Counted from the first letter of the stretch, positions 1-7,024 are shown. The stretch is DNA of 39,606 bases from Hutsoniella sourekii ATCC 700629 (GCF_000518205.1 NZ_JADD01000023.1:1-39606); one strand, 5' to 3'. The notes: generated from the letters alone by a model not told the origin. Program-made: numbers and translations.

Positions 1-2
1 CC

Positions 3-317
3 CCTAAAGGGTATCTTAGGAAGGTAACCATCAATCCGGAGTGGGAGTACTACAAAGCCAAGCAACGAGAGCTCTTGTCAGATCCAGAATACAGCTTAAT
101 ATACAGCCTTCGAAAAACGGATGTGGAACCCGCATTCGGACATTTGAAGGCGAATTTAGGGTTCAACCGATTCCATGTAAGAGGAATTGATAAGGTTCAT
201 AATGAGATTGGACTGGCGTTAATGGCCACGAACATGAGAAAATTGGCTCTGATCTTTAGAACAAATCAAAAGACCCAGCATTTTTATTCTTGTCGAATAA
301 AAATCTGGGTTTTTTGA
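3..317 (+). CDS. IS1182-family transposase, C-terminal part (5' end outside window)
   Basis: The reading frame is open from the window edge and ends at a TGA at 315-317, so only about the last 104 residues are present. They include RKTDVEPAFGHLKANLGF followed by NRFHVRG and KVHNEIGLALMATNMRKL. This is the characteristic end of the DDE domain of IS1182/IS5-like transposases, whose catalytic Glu lies in DVEPxFGxxK. A TTG at 75 could be taken for a start, but the frame continues upstream with similar protein-like sequence, so this is a partial gene and not a small ORF. The last codons overlap a terminator-like hairpin (273-315). Whether the element is complete cannot be seen. Family call is confident; activity is unknown. 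Confidence 0.85.
   Translation, partial: PKGYLRKVTINPEWEYYKAKQRELLSDPEYSLIYSLRKTDVEPAFGHLKANLGFNRFHVRGIDKVHNEIGLALMATNMRKLALIFRTNQKTQHFYSCRIKIWVF
273..315 (+). terminator. Hairpin terminator overlapping the transposase stop codon, probably bidirectional
   Basis: The arms are ACCCAG-c-ATTTTTATTC (273-289) and GAATAAAAATCTGGGT (295-310). They pair over 16 bp with one bulged C and a 5-base loop. Five T follow on the plus strand (311-315), the last being the first base of the TGA stop. On the minus strand the hairpin is followed by CTTTTGATTTG, so it may also end the aldolase operon, which has no other terminator downstream of 344. Confidence 0.7.
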
Positions 318-343
318 GGACTTACCTTACAGCCTCTGAATGA

Positions 344-1177
344 TTAACTTAAAAAATTAATATACTTTTCAACTATATCTTTAGCAAATGTTTTTTCTTT
401 TATAGATAAAACTGATAGGTGAGGACTTTCTGAAGACAATAAGTCTCGTAATGCTTGAACTGTATAAGTTGAAATTTCTGTATTAACATTCATCTTACTA
501 ATACCAAGACTTACGCACTTCAAAATATCTTCTTGGGGAACACCCGAACCTCCATGTAACACAAGCGGGATTTTCAATAAATCATTAATCTCTCTTAATA
601 AATCAAACTTAATATCTGGATCTCCTTGATATAATCCGTGAACTGTTCCGACGGAAACTGCTAAAGCATCGACATTGGTTCTTTCGACAAATTTTTTAGC
701 TGATTGGGGATCTGTTAATAATTCTAAATCAGTACTTAATCCTTCATGAGAGTGAGATCCAATCCCCAGACTTCCTAACTCAGCTTCAACTGTTACTCCA
801 TATTTATGAGATAATTCGACAACTCTTTGAGTATTTTTAAGGTTTTCCTCAAAATCTAATTTTGAACCGTCATACATAACAGAGGTAAAGCCAGCTAAAA
901 TTGCTTGTTTGATAACAGAAATATCATCACAATGATCTAGATGCAGACAAACAGGCACTTCCGCTTCTGAGGCTAATGACTGAGTTAAAGCTGCCATGGT
1001 CTTTAAACTCATATTTTTTAAATACTTGGCTCCAAACGCTATAATTACAGGTTTATCCTTTTCACTTGCAACCTCAATCACTGCTTGCGTTGTCTCTAGG
1101 TTGTAACAATTAAAAGCTCCTACTGCATATCCATTCTTATACGCGTGATCCAAGACACCATGAAAATTTACTAACAT
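344..1177 (-). CDS. Class II fructose/tagatose-bisphosphate-type aldolase
   Basis: The 277-residue protein matches the metal-dependent FbaA/GatY/KbaY aldolase family (PF01116) over its whole length. Visible active-site elements are HLDHCDD (catalytic Asp81, zinc ligand His82), EAELG at 131-135, GTVHG (zinc ligand His180), LHGGSG (zinc ligand His208) and the phosphate-binding KMNVNTE near 228-234. This family makes or cleaves DHAP-based sugar phosphates. It lies 8 bases after the dehydrogenase gene and is the second gene of that transcript. DHAP is the expected product of the neighbouring PdxA2 step, so the aldolase may condense or release DHAP in the same pathway. That role is inference, and the true substrate cannot be read from the sequence. 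It is not the FucA/AraD-type fold used by OtnC decarboxylases. Confidence 0.85.
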   Translation of the reverse strand: MLVNFHGVLDHAYKNGYAVGAFNCYNLETTQAVIEVASEKDKPVIIAFGAKYLKNMSLKTMAALTQSLASEAEVPVCLHLDHCDDISVIKQAILAGFTSVMYDGSKLDFEENLKNTQRVVELSHKYGVTVEAELGSLGIGSHSHEGLSTDLELLTDPQSAKKFVERTNVDALAVSVGTVHGLYQGDPDIKFDLLREINDLLKIPLVLHGGSGVPQEDILKCVSLGISKMNVNTEISTYTVQALRDLLSSESPHLSVLSIKEKTFAKDIVEKYINFLS

Positions 1178-1185
1178 GACTCCTC

Positions 1186-2274
1186 CTAATTCTTAAGATC
1201 TTCTAACCAATTTTTAAATTCTGAATTCTCAAGAACCTCAGGGTTTACTATAAATTTAGGGTCTCCATCTTCTAAAAATGCTTGAACATCTTCCATTAGC
1301 ATATATGGTGAATTCGTTAAAGCTTCTGCTGTCGTACCAGCAATATGAGTTGTTAACGTAACATTATCTAATTCTAGGAATATACTATTTTCAGGTATTG
1401 GCTCAGTTTCAAAAACATCTAAAGCTGCCCCCATTATTTTACCTTCCTTTAAAATCTTTCCAAGGGCATCTTGATCAACTAATCCTGCGCGTGCAGTATT
1501 TATAAAATAAGCTGTCGGCTTCATCATCTTGAGCTGATTTTCACCAATCATATGATGGTTTTCATCTGATAAACGTGCATGTAGTGAAACGATATCAGAA
1601 TTTTGCATTAAATAATCTAATTCAACTTTTTCACAACCATGTTTTTCAATATCTTCAGCCTCAGTATATGGATCGTAAACTATCACTCGTACATCAAAAC
1701 CTGATAATTTTTTTGCGACTAAAGCACCGATATGCCCAAAGCCAACTAGACCTATGGTTTTGTCATGCATTTCAATAATTGAATCCGTATTAACAAATGT
1801 TTTACGCCATTCACCATTTTTGATTGAATGATGAGCTCTAGCTATATTTCTATTTTCAGATAACATCATTCCAATTGTAAAATCTGAAACTGCATGAGCA
1901 TTTCTACCCTTAACATTAAATACTAATATCCCTCTTTTAGTAGCTTCTTCTACATTAACATTCTCTAAACCTGCCCGAGAAACCCCAACAATTCTTAAAT
2001 TTGGCATTGTCTCCATTACATTTTTTGAGATTGGTACAAAAAGTCCCATCAAAAACTCGGCATCGGGACCTTCATTTTTAATTGTTTCATCAACTTCTTC
2101 GATTTCTGGGCCATGCTTTTCTACTTCAAGACGGCGATATTGAAGTTGCCCCCAATCAGATTCCCAATCATTAACTATTACCGATTCAGCATACTTATTT
2201 AAATGTTTTTTCCAAGCTTTTTCAAAACCTTCACCTGGAATCATCGCGTCGCCAAGTAAAATCGCCTTTTTCAT
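1186..2274 (-). CDS. D-isomer-specific 2-hydroxyacid dehydrogenase (phosphoglycerate-dehydrogenase-like)
   Basis: This 362-residue NAD-dependent oxidoreductase has the split catalytic domain and inserted Rossmann domain of the SerA/2-HADH superfamily. The dinucleotide loop is GLVGFGHIG (175-183). An acidic residue, Asp201, ends the second strand and favours NAD over NADP. The catalytic triad is Arg262 (NTARAG), Glu291 (TEP) and His310 (TTHIAG). The N-terminal 60 residues are longer and more charged than in standard SerA, and there is no C-terminal ACT domain, so serine synthesis is unlikely. It is the first gene of an operon with the aldolase, divergent from the DeoR regulator. The substrate is unknown; a 2-hydroxy acid sugar or its phosphate fits the context. 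Confidence 0.8.
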   Translation of the reverse strand: MKKAILLGDAMIPGEGFEKAWKKHLNKYAESVIVNDWESDWGQLQYRRLEVEKHGPEIEEVDETIKNEGPDAEFLMGLFVPISKNVMETMPNLRIVGVSRAGLENVNVEEATKRGILVFNVKGRNAHAVSDFTIGMMLSENRNIARAHHSIKNGEWRKTFVNTDSIIEMHDKTIGLVGFGHIGALVAKKLSGFDVRVIVYDPYTEAEDIEKHGCEKVELDYLMQNSDIVSLHARLSDENHHMIGENQLKMMKPTAYFINTARAGLVDQDALGKILKEGKIMGAALDVFETEPIPENSIFLELDNVTLTTHIAGTTAEALTNSPYMLMEDVQAFLEDGDPKFIVNPEVLENSEFKNWLEDLKN

Positions 2275-2299
2275 AACTGTTCCTCCTTAATTTCTCGAA

Positions 2300-2327
2300 C
2301 ACAAACGTAAGTCGAACACTTTCGTTT
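2300..2327. promoter_or_regulatory. Candidate DeoR-family operator with CTTTCGTTT motif
   Basis: CTTTCGTTT at 2319-2327 is preceded by the reverse-complement near copy AAACGTAAG at 2303-2311 (one mismatch). The exact motif recurs twice upstream of pdxA2 (5838-5846 and 5858-5866). DeoR-type sugar regulators such as AgaR are known to use TTTCGTTT-like repeats. The site lies downstream of the operon -10, where a repressor would block initiation. Confidence 0.5.
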
Positions 2328-2337
2328 GGTTGTTTTT

Positions 2338-2366
2338 ACTGTAACACATCTGAAGATAGTATGCAA
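2338..2366 (-). promoter_or_regulatory. Promoter of the dehydrogenase-aldolase operon
   Basis: On the minus strand, -35 TTGCAT (2361-2366) and -10 TACAGT (2338-2343) are separated by 17 bases. The -35 box is embedded in the cre-like site, and the DeoR-type operator candidate follows between the -10 and the gene. Confidence 0.55.
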
Positions 2367-2375
2367 GCGCTCTCT
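2362..2375. promoter_or_regulatory. cre site (CcpA operator) over the operon -35 box
   Basis: TGCAAGCGCTCTCT agrees with the cre consensus TGWAANCGNTNWCA at 12 of 14 positions. It covers the -35 box of the minus-strand operon, a position that gives repression by CcpA-HPr(Ser-P) when glucose is present. It could also affect the divergent regulator gene. Confidence 0.65.
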
Positions 2376-2441
2376 TTGGCTATAATAATTACTTCTCAGG
2401 ATAAATTTATGACAAAAGAACTAAGATGTTAAAACATTTAA

Positions 2442-2471
2442 TTGTGATTTTTTTTACAAATATGCTATACT
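2442..2471 (+). promoter_or_regulatory. Promoter of the DeoR-type regulator gene
   Basis: TTGTGA (2442-2447) and TATACT (2466-2471) are 18 bases apart, 33 bases before the ATG. A perfect palindrome, ATGCTA-tac-TAGCAT (2462-2476), overlaps the -10 box and could be a protein-binding site. Confidence 0.55.
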
Positions 2472-2503
2472 AGCATCAAAACAATCTATAGAATGGTGAA
2501 TTT

Positions 2504-3265
2504 ATGTACAGTGAAGAACGGCATAATAAAATTGTTGAGCTCATCCATATTAACGGAAAAGTCTCTGTGAATGACTTAGCAAAAAAATTCAAAGTTTCAA
2601 AGGTTACTATCAGAAGAGATTTAGAGCTTCTTGACATGAAAGGTATTGTTCAAAGGACCTATGGCGGAGCCATCGAACCAAAATCCATTTTGAATGAATA
2701 TTCTCTCTCAGAAAAAGAACAGAGAAATATACCCGAAAAGAAGCTTATAGCTGAAAATGCTCAATATTTTTTAGATAATGATATGACAGTGTATTTAGAT
2801 TCAGGGACCACCACAAAATTTATTATTAATCATATACCTAACTACTCGGATGTAACAGTAATTACTCCAGATGTTCAAATTGGCTATGAGCTTTCAGCTT
2901 TTAAAACCATTAATTTAATACAATTAGGTGGTAGAATTGATAGATCAATACTTTCTGCCAATAGTATTGAAACCATACTTCAGTTAGAAAAAATTCACTT
3001 CGATATAGCCTTTATCGGGTGCGATGGTTTTGATTTAAAAAATATTTACGCTTCTGATGAAATAAGAGCTAATTTAAAGAAAATTGCTTTAAACAATACC
3101 CATAAGAGGATTTTATTAGCAGATAGCAGTAAATATCCTAAAAAAAATATGTATTCTGTAGCTAAAATAAAGCAATTTGATTCTATTGTTACAGACCGTA
3201 AAGATAAAGATCTTATTCGAGATCTACCAAAAAACTGTAAAAATGTAAGGTTTACAGAATGTTAA
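2504..3265 (+). CDS. DeoR/GlpR-family transcriptional regulator
   Basis: The 253-residue protein has the standard two-part layout. Residues 3-57 form an N-terminal DeoR helix-turn-helix with the signature VSKVTIRRDLELLDMKG and a following QRTYGGAI. The C-terminal sensor domain resembles sugar-phosphate isomerases, with DSGTTT at 99-104 binding the effector's phosphate and FIGCDGFD further on. Such regulators usually repress a sugar operon until a phosphorylated intermediate is bound. It is the only plus-strand gene of the acid-sugar locus, divergent from the dehydrogenase operon. It is the likely reader of the CTTTCGTTT motif found before both metabolic units. The start is supported by GGTGA upstream. 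The effector is unknown; an acid-sugar phosphate or DHAP would fit. Confidence 0.88.
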   Translation: MYSEERHNKIVELIHINGKVSVNDLAKKFKVSKVTIRRDLELLDMKGIVQRTYGGAIEPKSILNEYSLSEKEQRNIPEKKLIAENAQYFLDNDMTVYLDSGTTTKFIINHIPNYSDVTVITPDVQIGYELSAFKTINLIQLGGRIDRSILSANSIETILQLEKIHFDIAFIGCDGFDLKNIYASDEIRANLKKIALNNTHKRILLADSSKYPKKNMYSVAKIKQFDSIVTDRKDKDLIRDLPKNCKNVRFTEC

Positions 3266-3307
3266 ATATTATATTTAATCAGAGTCGCTAAGTAAAATAA
3301 AGTATTA

Positions 3308-3340
3308 AGTGCATTAGTTTTAAATCTAATGCACTTTTTT
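3308..3340 (+). terminator. Intrinsic terminator of the DeoR-type gene, perhaps shared with the convergent kinase
   Basis: A perfect 10-bp stem, AGTGCATTAG (3308-3317) and CTAATGCACT (3326-3335), has an 8-base loop and is followed by a T run. The convergent kinase gene ends at 3371. On the minus strand the hairpin is followed by a moderately U-rich stretch, so bidirectional action is possible. Confidence 0.85.
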
Positions 3341-3370
3341 TATTGTATTTAATAACTTTTATGATTTTTA

Positions 3371-4672
3371 TCAATAAAATTGACTTGAAATTTTAGTTTC
3401 AAGATACTCTGCACACTCCACAAGAGTAAATTCGTCACCAATAAGACCTCCTTTAGTGACGATTGCTTTATGATCTAAATCTCCTCCCATAATAGATCCA
3501 TAAACTGCTAAAGGTATAATCTCATCTTTAATTTGAATACCAGTAGTATTTGTTAATTCTAAAAATGCTTGAGTAATATCCCCACCTGAGGTATAAACTC
3601 CACCCAATTGACTCCCCATTTTAGAGGCAATTTTTTCACCAATGATTGCCACATTTTTACTTATTAAAGCAGAGGCTTCCCTTGGAGTTATCCCGGCTTT
3701 ATCAGCAGCTTCTGTTAAATTAAGCTTATCTTCTTTTTCAATCATGGTCGCTACTAAAAACATTGAGTAGTCGCCTAAGCGGCTCAATACTTTAGATGTA
3801 ACTCTTTCAATTTCAGCTTCTCTTTTACCACTGTACAGCAGCTTTTCTGCATCTATCCTTACAACATACGGGTCTAATTCTGCTCGTAGTCTGGCAATTT
3901 GAGAAATTGCTATAGTACTTACACTACCAACGACAAATAGCATTTTTTGTTTATTTTTCTCGCTACCAACTGTACTGGAATGTTTCACTAAATAATAAGT
4001 GAAAGGCCCTGGATCGACAGACACAAAATCAACGTTCGCTTCTAAAGTGGCTCTAGCAATAGTTTCAATATCCTCATTTGTGCATGCATCTATAATAATT
4101 AATTGTGCTCCGTTTTCTTTTAACGCAAGAATTGTATCTTTAATCGCGTTAATTCCAAGCATAATCGTTTCCATTGAAATAACGCCAATTTCACGATCAG
4201 TTTGCTCCTTAAATACATTAATCACACGCGAAGTCGTAACTGGACTCGTAGGATCATTTTTGACGTCAGTTAATTCAAGAGGAATTCCATCAACTAACAT
4301 ATAATTTCCAATCACAATTTTGCCTGAATCGGGAAATGCTGGTACGATAATCCCCAATGTATCATCCCCCAATACATCAAGCATCGCATTCAATTCATAA
4401 CCATTATTACCTCGCAACGTAGAATCTATTCTCTTATTAAAAAATTTCACATCAAGATTCTTTAAATGTTCCATTTCCTTATAAACTGTATTATACGCAT
4501 CTTCTGGGCTAATTCCACGAGAATCCGTGTGAATACCTAATGCATCGTAGTCTTCATAATTTTCAATATTCTCACTATTACTTACTGTCCCTACCTTGTA
4601 TCCATGCTTAGCTAATAATGAATTTGATACATTTGATCCAGTCATATCATCAGCAATAATTATTGATTTCAT
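3371..4672 (-). CDS. Four-carbon acid sugar kinase family protein (DUF1537)
   Basis: This is a member of the DUF1537 kinases (OtnK/DtnK/YgbK family), which phosphorylate the 4-position of threonate, erythronate or 3-oxo-tetronates with ATP. The N-terminal substrate domain shows IADDMTGSN at 6-14 and FNKRIDSTLRGN. The C-terminal nucleotide domain shows TSGGDI, GSIMGGDL and TKGGLIGDE. An upstream ATG at 4699 keeps the frame, but AGGAGA lies 5 bases before the ATG at 4672, so the shorter 433-residue form is chosen. It follows pdxA2 across a 13-bp hairpin and is probably co-transcribed with it. Kinase plus PdxA2 is the known D-threonate or D-erythronate route to DHAP. Which acid is used is not decided by the sequence. 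Confidence 0.85.
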   Translation of the reverse strand: MKSIIIADDMTGSNVSNSLLAKHGYKVGTVSNSENIENYEDYDALGIHTDSRGISPEDAYNTVYKEMEHLKNLDVKFFNKRIDSTLRGNNGYELNAMLDVLGDDTLGIIVPAFPDSGKIVIGNYMLVDGIPLELTDVKNDPTSPVTTSRVINVFKEQTDREIGVISMETIMLGINAIKDTILALKENGAQLIIIDACTNEDIETIARATLEANVDFVSVDPGPFTYYLVKHSSTVGSEKNKQKMLFVVGSVSTIAISQIARLRAELDPYVVRIDAEKLLYSGKREAEIERVTSKVLSRLGDYSMFLVATMIEKEDKLNLTEAADKAGITPREASALISKNVAIIGEKIASKMGSQLGGVYTSGGDITQAFLELTNTTGIQIKDEIIPLAVYGSIMGGDLDHKAIVTKGGLIGDEFTLVECAEYLETKISSQFY

Positions 4673-4710
4673 ATTTGTTCTCCTTAAAAGCGTTTTCATT
4701 ATTTTTTAAT

Positions 4711-4742
4711 TAATAGATCCTATCTTAATATAGGATCTATTA
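4711..4742. repeat. Perfect 13-bp inverted repeat between pdxA2 and the kinase gene
   Basis: TAATAGATCCTAT (4711-4723) and ATAGGATCTATTA (4730-4742) pair perfectly around a 6-base loop. It starts 7 bases after the pdxA2 stop. On the coding strand an A-rich stretch follows, not a U run, so it is not a standard terminator. A role in mRNA processing, 3'-end protection or protein binding is possible. Confidence 0.75.
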
Positions 4743-4749
4743 GAGCGAA

Positions 4750-5766
4750 TTAATTTTTCTTTTCGTGCTTTTCTTTAAATGCATGAGCATATTTAGCTGC
4801 TAGTCTTATAGCTTCAACCAAGCTAACTTCACTTACAATTCCTTTTCCAGCAATGTCAAATGCCGTTCCATGGTCAACTGAGGTCCTCAAAAACGGTAAA
4901 TCATGGGTGATTGAAATTGTTCTATGAAAATCTACCATTTTGGTCGCTATATGGCCTTGATCATGATATAAGGATAATACGCCGTCATATTTCCCATTTA
5001 AAGCTTGATAAAAAACTGAGTCAGCGCCAATTGGGCCAAATACGTTTACCCCTTCTGCCTGCATTTCTTCGATAGCTGGTATAATTGAATCGACTTCCTC
5101 AGTACCAAATAAACCATGCTCGCCATTATGTGGATTTAATCCAGCTACTGCAACCTTGGGATTATCTACTCCTAATGTATCCAAAGCATCAATGGTCCGA
5201 TGAACATAATGTTTGATACCTTCTTTAGAAATCAAATCACATGCTTCCTTTAATGAAACATGTTTTGAGTAAAATGTAACTCTTAAATCTTGAACTTCAA
5301 ACATAGTTAAGGGATCTTCAACTCCAGTAATACGCGCCAGAATATCAGTGTGCCCCAATTCAGAAATACCTGCTGCATTTAATGATTCTTTATTAATTGT
5401 TGTTGTTGCCATTGCTGCAGCTTTACCATTAATACATAAATCGGCAGCTTTTTCAATATAATCTAAAGCGGCACGTCCGCATTGAGCTTGAACTTGACCA
5501 TATTCAAATACTGAGTCATCAATATTGTCTAAATCAAATAGATCGATAGTTCCCTCATTATAATCTCCTTCTGTAAGATCACTAATAGTATTAATTTTTA
5601 AATTTGTCTGACAGATTTCATTGGCCTTTTCTAAAATTTGCTTATCTCCGACAACAGCAATATTAGCATCCTTAAATATACCTTCATGAGAAAAAGCTTT
5701 ACAAACAATTTCTGGCCCTACTCCGGCTGGATCTCCCATGGGTACAACAACATATTCTTTTGTCAT
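4750..5766 (-). CDS. pdxA2: 4-hydroxythreonine-4-phosphate dehydrogenase family protein, PdxA2 type
   Basis: The 338-residue protein matches PdxA throughout: MGDPAGVGPE at 10-19, ELGHTD (His139), and metal ligands at His169 (SKHV), His213 (NPHNGEHG) and His268 (LYHDQGH), followed by DHGTAFDIAGKG. In the catabolic PdxA2 subfamily the enzyme oxidises and decarboxylates 4-phospho-D-threonate or 4-phospho-D-erythronate, using NAD, to give DHAP and CO2. The absence of other pyridoxal genes and the adjacent DUF1537 kinase favour PdxA2 over vitamin B6 synthesis. It is the first gene of its transcript. The ATG is preceded by AGGAGATTC, and the promoter region carries a cre-like site and two CTTTCGTTT motifs. 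Family is certain; the catabolic subtype comes from context. Confidence 0.85.
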   Translation of the reverse strand: MTKEYVVVPMGDPAGVGPEIVCKAFSHEGIFKDANIAVVGDKQILEKANEICQTNLKINTISDLTEGDYNEGTIDLFDLDNIDDSVFEYGQVQAQCGRAALDYIEKAADLCINGKAAAMATTTINKESLNAAGISELGHTDILARITGVEDPLTMFEVQDLRVTFYSKHVSLKEACDLISKEGIKHYVHRTIDALDTLGVDNPKVAVAGLNPHNGEHGLFGTEEVDSIIPAIEEMQAEGVNVFGPIGADSVFYQALNGKYDGVLSLYHDQGHIATKMVDFHRTISITHDLPFLRTSVDHGTAFDIAGKGIVSEVSLVEAIRLAAKYAHAFKEKHEKKN

Positions 5767-5805
5767 CTTGAATCTCCTCTCACTTTCAATATTGTTTACC
5801 TAACC

Positions 5806-5834
5806 AATATACAACATTTATAAAACGGTTTCAA
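5806..5834 (-). promoter_or_regulatory. Promoter of the pdxA2-kinase operon
   Basis: On the minus strand, -35 TTGAAA (5829-5834) and -10 TATATT (5806-5811) are separated by 17 bases. A cre-like sequence overlaps the -35 and spacer. Confidence 0.6.
5820..5833. promoter_or_regulatory. cre-like site over the pdxA2 promoter
   Basis: ATAAAACGGTTTCA fits TGWAANCGNTNWCA at 12 of 14 positions; the first two bases deviate. It lies across the -35 and spacer of the pdxA2 promoter, a position suited to CcpA repression. Confidence 0.45.
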
Positions 5835-5837
5835 TAT

Positions 5838-5866
5838 CTTTCGTTTATTTTCTTTTGCTTTCGTTT
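5838..5866. promoter_or_regulatory. Tandem CTTTCGTTT motifs, candidate DeoR-type operator of pdxA2
   Basis: Two exact copies of CTTTCGTTT (5838-5846 and 5858-5866) begin 20 bases apart, about two helical turns, just upstream of the pdxA2 -35 box. A third exact copy lies before the dehydrogenase operon (2319-2327). Shared use by one regulator is inferred from this repetition. Confidence 0.55.
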
Positions 5867-5943
5867 AAAACTTATTTAAATTTTTACAACATAATTACTA
5901 TGATAGTCTCTATTTTCACGTTCAAATTAATACGTTAATAAAA

Positions 5944-5981
5944 TCTAAAAAAGCTCAGAAAATCAAAGATTTCTGAGCTTT
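5944..5981 (-). terminator. Intrinsic terminator of the smc-HAD-ftsY operon
   Basis: AAAGCTCAGAAA (5950-5961) and TTTCTGAGCTTT (5970-5981) form a perfect 12-bp stem. On the minus strand it is followed by TTTTTTAGATTTT. It lies 25 bases after the ftsY stop and separates the core operon from the acid-sugar locus. Confidence 0.88.
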
Positions 5982-6006
5982 ATATGTTTTAAAAACTTAT
6001 GAAAAT

Positions 6007-7023
6007 CTATTCAATCAATCCCTTAACCAAATTATACATATACTGTTCGGCATCAAATTGTTGAAGGTCAGTTGCCTGTTCGCCTAAGCCGATGTATTTT
6101 ACAGGGATATCTAAATCATACCGTATAGACAATATCACACCACCTTTAGCAGTGCCATCTAACTTGGTTAGGACTAATCCTGTAATATCAGTTGCTTCAT
6201 TGAATTGTTTGGCTTGAACTACTGCATTTTGACCAGTGGTCGCATCCAATACTAGTAGCACTTCTTGAACACCATTGGGATTTTCTCTTTCGATGATGCG
6301 TTTAATCTTAGCCAGCTCTTGCATCAAATTGGCCTTTGTCTGTAATCTTCCAGCAGTGTCTACCAGTACAAAGTCGTACGCTTCTTCATTAGCCTTTTTT
6401 ATACCATCAAAAACAACTGAGGCAGGATCACTGTTTTCTGGTCCCGTAATAACAGGTATATCTAAGCGCTGCCCCCAAACATTTAACTGCTCGATAGCGC
6501 CCGCCCTAAAAGTATCAGCAGCAACCAGTAAAACTTTATGGCCTTCTTGTTTCAGCTGGTAGCCAATTTTTCCAACACTGGTTGTTTTCCCAACCCCATT
6601 CACCCCAACAAAGAGAATAACTGTCGGTCCCTTGGGATTAATGGTTAAACGCGCTAAATCTTCTTCATCATCTTTTTCATAAATTTGAACCATCTTCTCA
6701 ACCATTACTCTTTGGACATCTTCAGGTCGGTGTACATTTTGGGCTTCAATCTCATCACGGATGGCATCGGTTAATGCGAGTGTCATATTGAAGCCAACAT
6801 CAGCTGAAATGAGGAGCTCTTCAAGATCTTCATAAAATTCTTCATCCACTTCAGTGAATCCCGTAAAAAGTTGGCTAACTCGCTCTGTGAAGCTTTGGCG
6901 AGTTTTTTCCATTCCTTTGTCGTAAGTCTCAAATACTATCTGATCTTCTTTTTCCTGGAGTTCTCCTTTTACAACCTCATCCTCACCAGTAAAAGCTCTT
7001 CTTATTCGATCAAAAATTCCCAT
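6007..7023 (-). CDS. ftsY: Signal recognition particle receptor FtsY
   Basis: FtsY is the membrane-associated SRP receptor GTPase that docks ribosome-SRP complexes at the translocon. The 338-residue protein begins with an amphipathic MGIFDRIRRAF segment and a short acidic A region. The N-domain helices span about 42-125, and the G domain has GVNGVGKTT (140-148), the AADTFRAGA element, DTAGR near 222, TKLDGTAKGG near 287 and KYIGLGEQ near the end. It starts one base after the HAD gene stops and is the last gene of the smc operon, an arrangement common in lactic acid bacteria. It is followed by a strong terminator. Nothing is missing. Confidence 0.95.
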   Translation of the reverse strand: MGIFDRIRRAFTGEDEVVKGELQEKEDQIVFETYDKGMEKTRQSFTERVSQLFTGFTEVDEEFYEDLEELLISADVGFNMTLALTDAIRDEIEAQNVHRPEDVQRVMVEKMVQIYEKDDEEDLARLTINPKGPTVILFVGVNGVGKTTSVGKIGYQLKQEGHKVLLVAADTFRAGAIEQLNVWGQRLDIPVITGPENSDPASVVFDGIKKANEEAYDFVLVDTAGRLQTKANLMQELAKIKRIIERENPNGVQEVLLVLDATTGQNAVVQAKQFNEATDITGLVLTKLDGTAKGGVILSIRYDLDIPVKYIGLGEQATDLQQFDAEQYMYNLVKGLIE

Positions 7024-7024
7024 C

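Larger units (their letters stand above)
1..320 (+). mobile_element. 3' end of an IS1182-like insertion sequence
   Basis: The transposase tail at the window edge shows that an insertion sequence borders the acid-sugar locus. The right terminal inverted repeat cannot be fixed without the left end. It should lie between the stop codon at 317 and the aldolase stop codon at 344, because the aldolase reading frame is intact. The outer boundary given here is approximate. Confidence 0.6.

Noticed and set aside
3999-4304. 101-residue plus-strand frame inside the kinase gene
   Set aside because: Low-complexity Ile/Ser-rich reading opposite a well-supported enzyme; no promoter or ribosome site.
4673-4699. 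Nine-residue upstream extension of the acid-sugar kinase
   Set aside because: The extension encodes the ribosome site AGGAGA of the internal ATG at 4672, which gives the family-typical start.
3371-5766. pdxA2 as a vitamin B6 biosynthesis gene
   Set aside because: No other pyridoxal genes nearby, and the DUF1537 kinase partner plus cre and DeoR-type motifs point to catabolism.
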